Source: Calditrichia bacterium (GTDB lineage: Bacteria > Calditrichota > Calditrichia > RBG-13-44-9 > J075). From it: DNA of 64,000 nt. Numbering within the stretch: the stretch's first letter is position 1; the number at the start of each line of letters is the position of its first letter. Below are positions 61,361 through 64,000 of the stretch, in pieces. Position numbers and translations under genes: made by a program. The DNA is taken from the NCBI GenBank assembly GCA_028284905.1, contig JANQQU010000060.1, forward strand, positions 1-64,000. The letters are read 5' to 3'. The notes under the pieces were generated by a model, which worked only from the letters and a program-made list of their open reading frames with translations, was not told the DNA's origin and made no database searches.

Positions 61361-62764
61361 ATGGAAAGGAACGAACAAATACAGGATGTAATCATCATTG
61401 GCGGCGGCCCGGCAGGCTCTACAGCCGCAACATATTTGGCCCGCATGGGATACCAGGTCACCCTCCTTGAAAAAGACAAATTCCCCCGCGACCACGTGGG
61501 AGAATCGTTACTACCGTTCTGTTATGAGCTTTTTGAAGAGCTGGACGTACTTGAAGATATGAAAAAACGGTTCGCTCGCAAACCCGGTGTGCGCTTTGTC
61601 GGCAGAGATGGCGGCGCGCAAGGCACTTGGTGTTTTGGTCGGGTAATCAAAAGCCCCAGCGCACTTTCTTTCCATGTATTTCGTGCGGATTTTGACGACA
61701 TGCTACTAAGAAACAGCGCCAAAAATGGCGCCACCGTTTTGGAGGAAATGAAGGTTCGTAAAGTCACCTTTGATACCCCTGAAGCGAATGTTTCTGTAGA
61801 AGCAACGGATGCGAACGGTGAAGCACATACCTTTAACGGCCGTTATTTAATCGACGCCAGTGGCCGTGACACTTTCCTCGCTCGCCAGAACAAATGGAAA
61901 AGAAGTATTGAAGATTTGGATCGCGTTGCCTTTTCTACCCATTGGGTGGATGTTGAGCTTGATGATTCTTTGAAAGACGGCTTATTGCAAATTGTCTATT
62001 TAGGCACCGAGAAAAAAGGATGGGGTTGGGTAAATCCCATTCGTCATGATCGCCTGAGTATTGGTATTGTTTTAAACAATGACTATGTAAAGGCACAACG
62101 CAAATTGCTGACGGAAAATGGCGAAAGCGATTGGAAAGCAGCATTATACAAAAAAGAGCTTTTTGCTTCGGAATACCTCCAGTCCTTGTTGGCAAAGGCT
62201 AAAACTGCTATGCCAATTATAGTCAACGGAAACTACTCGTACTATTCCGAAAAGAAATACGGCGACAACTTTGTTATGATCGGTGATGCCGCTTCATTCC
62301 TCGACCCGATTTTTGCCAGCGGGGTATATCTCGCCATGAATAGCGCACGATTGATCGCTAAATCTGTCGATCATATGTTTCGCGGCTATGAAGGTGAAGA
62401 CAAGTTGACTATAGAAGGCGCATACGAAACGATCAACGGCGCCTACGGCCTGATGGATAAATTTATCCGACTATTTTATGATCCGGAAACAATCGACTTT
62501 GCACAGTTGGGACATGCCTTTCAAACTTTTGATAGCAAACTGGAGTTTGCATACGCCCTCTCCTATTATCTCGTTGCCGGGGATTTTTTCCATAATCATG
62601 ATGAATACCATCAGCTATTGGACAAACTGCGTGATCCGCAAGTTGTTGCTGCATACAAACGGATTTACATGGACAACCCGGTTTTCGAAGAGGAAGTGAT
62701 TTCCTGCGGTGTTGATCGAAACGTAATTTTTGCAGCTTCATTAAGCGAGGAAACGACAACGTAA
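61361..62764 (+). CDS. flavin-dependent halogenase-like enzyme, variant WxW motif
   Basis: 467 residues. Rossmann FAD motif GGGPAGS (14-20), LEKDKFPRDHVGESLLP typical of flavin-dependent halogenases, and a later FAD motif GDAASFLDPIFASGV. At the halogenase WxWxIP position it reads WGWVNP (Trp221-Trp223, Asn225 in place of Ile). It belongs with halogenases acting on phenol/pyrrole or carrier-tethered substrates, or with related oxidoreductases; loss of the Ile may alter chemistry. It starts 56 bp after the synthetase gene with GTGAGG upstream. The next gene is a close paralog. Confidence 0.85.
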   Translation: MERNEQIQDVIIIGGGPAGSTAATYLARMGYQVTLLEKDKFPRDHVGESLLPFCYELFEELDVLEDMKKRFARKPGVRFVGRDGGAQGTWCFGRVIKSPSALSFHVFRADFDDMLLRNSAKNGATVLEEMKVRKVTFDTPEANVSVEATDANGEAHTFNGRYLIDASGRDTFLARQNKWKRSIEDLDRVAFSTHWVDVELDDSLKDGLLQIVYLGTEKKGWGWVNPIRHDRLSIGIVLNNDYVKAQRKLLTENGESDWKAALYKKELFASEYLQSLLAKAKTAMPIIVNGNYSYYSEKKYGDNFVMIGDAASFLDPIFASGVYLAMNSARLIAKSVDHMFRGYEGEDKLTIEGAYETINGAYGLMDKFIRLFYDPETIDFAQLGHAFQTFDSKLEFAYALSYYLVAGDFFHNHDEYHQLLDKLRDPQVVAAYKRIYMDNPVFEEEVISCGVDRNVIFAASLSEETTT

Positions 62765-62827
62765 TTTTTCTAATCAAAGGAATTTTCACATTATCGAATA
62801 AATCTTAAACAGGGTGATTTTAAAAGC

Positions 62828-64000
62828 ATGGATGCAAAAAATCAAATATTAGATGTCGCGATCATCGGCGGCGGTCCGGCAGGGTCTACAGCAGCGACCT
62901 ACCTGACACGAATGGGTTATTCCGTAACGGTTCTGGAAAAAGAAAAATTCCCCCGGGAGCATGTCGGTGAGTCTTTATTGCCATTTTGCTATGAAGTTTT
63001 CGAGGAACTTGGCGTTTTGGAGGAAATGAAAAAACGGTTCGTACGCAAGCCGGGTGTACGCTTTGTTGGTACAGATGGAGAGACGCAGAACACCTGGTGT
63101 TTTGGACATGTCATCAAAGATCCCAGTGCGTTGTCCTTTCATGTTATTCGCGCAGAATTTGACGATCTCCTTCTAAAAAACAGCGCGAAGAATGGCGCAA
63201 CTGTCCATGAAGAAATGCGCGTTAAAAAAGTAACGCATGACACACCGGATGATATCGCACAAATCGAAGCCGTCGATGCTGCTGGCGAAGCCCACACTTT
63301 TCAGGCACGCTTCGTAATCGACGCTAGTGGACAACAAACCTTTATGGCTCGCCAGAATAAGTGGAAAAGCAGCATTGAAGACCTGGATCGGGTAGCACTT
63401 TCTACCCACTGGACCGGTGCAGAGTTTGTTGATTCTCTCTCTGAAGGGCTTCTGCAAATCGTCTATCTCGGCGGAGAAAAAAAAGGCTGGATATGGGTTA
63501 TTCCCGTTAGTGATCAGCGCTTGAGCATCGGTGTTGTTTTAAACAACAGCTATGTAAAGGAGCAACGGAAAAAACTCGAAGGTGACGGGGCAGACAGCTG
63601 GCGGGAAGCGCTTTATCGCCAGGAACTGTTTTCCTCTCCATTCCTCGCTAAAATTCTTGCCAATGCTGAGATCGCACAGCCGTTAATGCTAAATGGCAAC
63701 TATTCATATTATTCGCAGAAAAAATATGGAAAGAACTTTGCGATGATCGGAGACGCTGCATCCTTTTTAGATCCGATCTTTGCCAGCGGCGTCTATCTTG
63801 CAATGAATAGTGGGCGGATGATCGCAAAAGCAATTGACCAAAAACTTTCAGCCTCCGAAGCAAGTGAAGCATTAACAATCGATGTTGCATACCAGAAGAT
63901 AGAAGGCGCTTATGTTTTAATGGACAAGCTCATTCGTCTTTTCTATGACCCGGACGCAATTAATTTTGCCCAGTTGGGTCATGCCTTCCAGGTATTTGAT
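62828..64000 (+). CDS. flavin-dependent halogenase, 3' end outside window
   Basis: 391 residues are visible from the ATG at 62828 (MDAKNQILDVAIIGGG) to the window end without a stop. FAD motif GGGPAGS, LEKEKFPREHVGESLLP, and the canonical WIWVIP (Trp221, Trp223, Ile225-Pro226) that marks flavin-dependent halogenases. It is closely collinear with the preceding protein (same length to every motif), so the two arose by tandem duplication. It lies 63 bp downstream in the same operon. A reduced-flavin-dependent halogenase needs a flavin reductase, which is not visible here. Confidence 0.87.
   Translation, partial: MDAKNQILDVAIIGGGPAGSTAATYLTRMGYSVTVLEKEKFPREHVGESLLPFCYEVFEELGVLEEMKKRFVRKPGVRFVGTDGETQNTWCFGHVIKDPSALSFHVIRAEFDDLLLKNSAKNGATVHEEMRVKKVTHDTPDDIAQIEAVDAAGEAHTFQARFVIDASGQQTFMARQNKWKSSIEDLDRVALSTHWTGAEFVDSLSEGLLQIVYLGGEKKGWIWVIPVSDQRLSIGVVLNNSYVKEQRKKLEGDGADSWREALYRQELFSSPFLAKILANAEIAQPLMLNGNYSYYSQKKYGKNFAMIGDAASFLDPIFASGVYLAMNSGRMIAKAIDQKLSASEASEALTIDVAYQKIEGAYVLMDKLIRLFYDPDAINFAQLGHAFQVFD

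Overview
The window comes from a Gram-negative bacterium, most probably of the FCB group (Bacteroidota, Ignavibacteriota or Calditrichota/KSB1-like). The main evidence is the secreted propeller protein at 24.8-28.9 kb, which ends in a type IX secretion-style C-terminal domain with a YPNPFNP motif. A hybrid sensor kinase with a two-component-regulator propeller and an abundance of long intergenic palindromes fit the same assignment. No 16S rRNA or other phylogenetic marker is present, so the phylum is an inference.

Layout. (1) 1-4.3 kb is the right end of an integrated element: a 5'-truncated LRR-Roc-COR (ROCO) GTPase gene, a tyrosine recombinase, and a 3' fragment of a tRNA-Thr(CGU) gene that looks like the attachment site, followed by the tRNA's terminator. 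(2) 4.4-14.5 kb is mixed: an astacin-type metalloprotease with seven 55-residue repeats, small membrane proteins, a umuDC operon whose UmuD has Arg where the catalytic Lys is expected, a secreted GH3 beta-glucosidase and an endonuclease/exonuclease/phosphatase-fold protein. (3) 14.7-15.8 kb is a complete insertion sequence with perfect 29-bp terminal inverted repeats. It sits inside an intergenic palindrome, and a second, intact copy of that palindrome lies at 43.8 kb. (4) 15.8-54.9 kb is a dense, mostly minus-strand protease island. It holds four giant proteins of one plan: an N-terminal cysteine protease (two CHAT, two caspase/C14), an nSTAND-like ATPase and a C-terminal repeat superstructure (one HEAT, three WD40). 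Between and beside them are a caspase fused to an alpha/beta-hydrolase, a stand-alone alpha/beta-hydrolase, three secreted trypsin-like proteases, an MscS-like channel, a peptidoglycan-binding protein, a secreted propeller protein and a small VHL-beta-like protein. (5) 55.1-59.7 kb is a hybrid histidine kinase ending in a class III nucleotide cyclase. (6) 59.8-64 kb starts an operon of an acyl-CoA/aryl-CoA synthetase and two tandem flavin-dependent halogenase-like enzymes; the second is cut by the window end.

Working together (inference). Region 4 resembles a bacterial NLR/apoptosome-like network. STAND ATPases with WD40 or HEAT sensors would switch on caspase and CHAT proteases, and likely effectors lie nearby: lipase-like hydrolases, one fused directly to a caspase, plus envelope-acting proteins. 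The pieces are known families; this assembly in one locus is the main candidate for an undescribed system. The ROCO protein on the neighbouring element is another NLR-like signalling GTPase. A second theme is the large number of distinct intergenic palindromic repeat families, several built from short tandem units placed in both arms of an inverted repeat.
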